From CBCXVS01 sp965178525 (lineage in GTDB: Bacteria > Tectomicrobia > Entotheonellia > Entotheonellales > Entotheonellaceae), in assembly GCA_965178525.1 (NCBI GenBank), contig CBCXVS010000402.1, positions 1 through 5,428 of the forward strand: a stretch of 5,428 nt of DNA, given 5' to 3'. Under the pieces are notes generated by a model. That model made no database searches. It saw only the letters and a list, made by a program, of their open reading frames with translations, and was not told where the DNA came from. Shown here piece by piece: positions 5,337 to 5,428 of this stretch. The translations under genes were made by a program, and so were the position numbers. Position 1 is the first letter of the stretch, and every line of letters begins with the position of its first letter.

Positions 5337-5428
5337 GATTGGGGATCTACCCGAATGGCCTGAAGTGAAGCTCTAACTGCTGGTCGTGTCAACGGTTGAC
5401 CCAACACATGAGGGGGTTTTGTCATGAG
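5333..5428 (-). CDS. Possible C-terminal tail of a gene entering from the right edge
   Basis: A minus-strand frame is open from the window edge to TGA at 5333-5335. It includes an ATG at 5423-5425 and the residues MTKPPHVLGQPLTRPAVRAS. It would end about 73 bases before the TIR ATG and in the same direction, fitting an upstream operon member. At about 31 codons it may be chance. The opposite reading is also possible: a plus-strand start at 5424 preceded by GAGGGGG at a 7-base spacing. I recognise no family. Confidence 0.3.
   Translation of the reverse strand, partial: LMTKPPHVLGQPLTRPAVRASLQAIRVDPQS
5388..5400. repeat. 13-base palindrome GTCAAC-G-GTTGAC
   Basis: This is a perfect 6-bp inverted repeat with a one-base centre. 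It lies 23 bases before a possible plus-strand start at 5424 and about 130 bases upstream of the TIR start. It could be an operator for either direction, but it also falls within the possible gene tail at 5333-5428. Confidence 0.25.

Noticed and set aside
5264..5346. Inverted copies of TTGGGGAT about 70 bases apart near the TIR start
   Set aside because: Eight bases is short, and one copy is explained as the ribosome binding site of the TIR gene.

Overview
The window reads as accessory DNA from a bacterium with mid-to-high GC content. The TPR repeat type (units built on 'R..LP..WA.TQ..LG.AL' with 'GGEEG' turns) and the retropepsin-like/DUF5678 pair are styles I associate with environmental lineages such as Entotheonella/Tectomicrobia, Nitrospira and NC10. 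I cannot assign a taxon from this window alone. All confident genes lie on the minus strand.

Right half (about 1378-5271): a two-gene unit read leftwards. The first gene encodes a TIR-domain protein with one membrane segment and an outward-facing carboxypeptidase-regulatory-like beta domain (4300-5259). Its stop codon overlaps, as ATGA, the start of a long TPR gene whose true start is at 4303. That start lies outside the obvious open frame and supplies a signal peptide. The TPR gene should encode about 974 residues: signal peptide, a small beta-sandwich-like domain, a helical stretch, then about 14 TPR-like units. It is broken by three lesions: an in-frame TAG at 4172-4174, a one-base frameshift between about 2080 and 2109, and an in-frame TAA at 1708-1710. 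The sequence on either side of each lesion continues the same protein, so this is one decayed gene (or a badly sequenced one), not four genes. The inferred intact system would be a cytoplasmic TIR effector coupled through the membrane to a secreted TPR partner.

Left half (161-1185): a compact cassette with its own candidate promoter and operator. It encodes a ParD-like/TPR-like/DUF5678 fusion followed, with a one-base TGATG overlap, by a small retropepsin-like aspartic protease. Two related short elements in opposite orientation (114-142 and 1307-1329) flank the cassette.

The edges hold only fragments. An open frame runs in from the left edge and stops at 109 (+). Another runs in from the right edge and stops at 5333 (-). 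No RNA genes, CRISPR arrays or complete transposase genes were seen.
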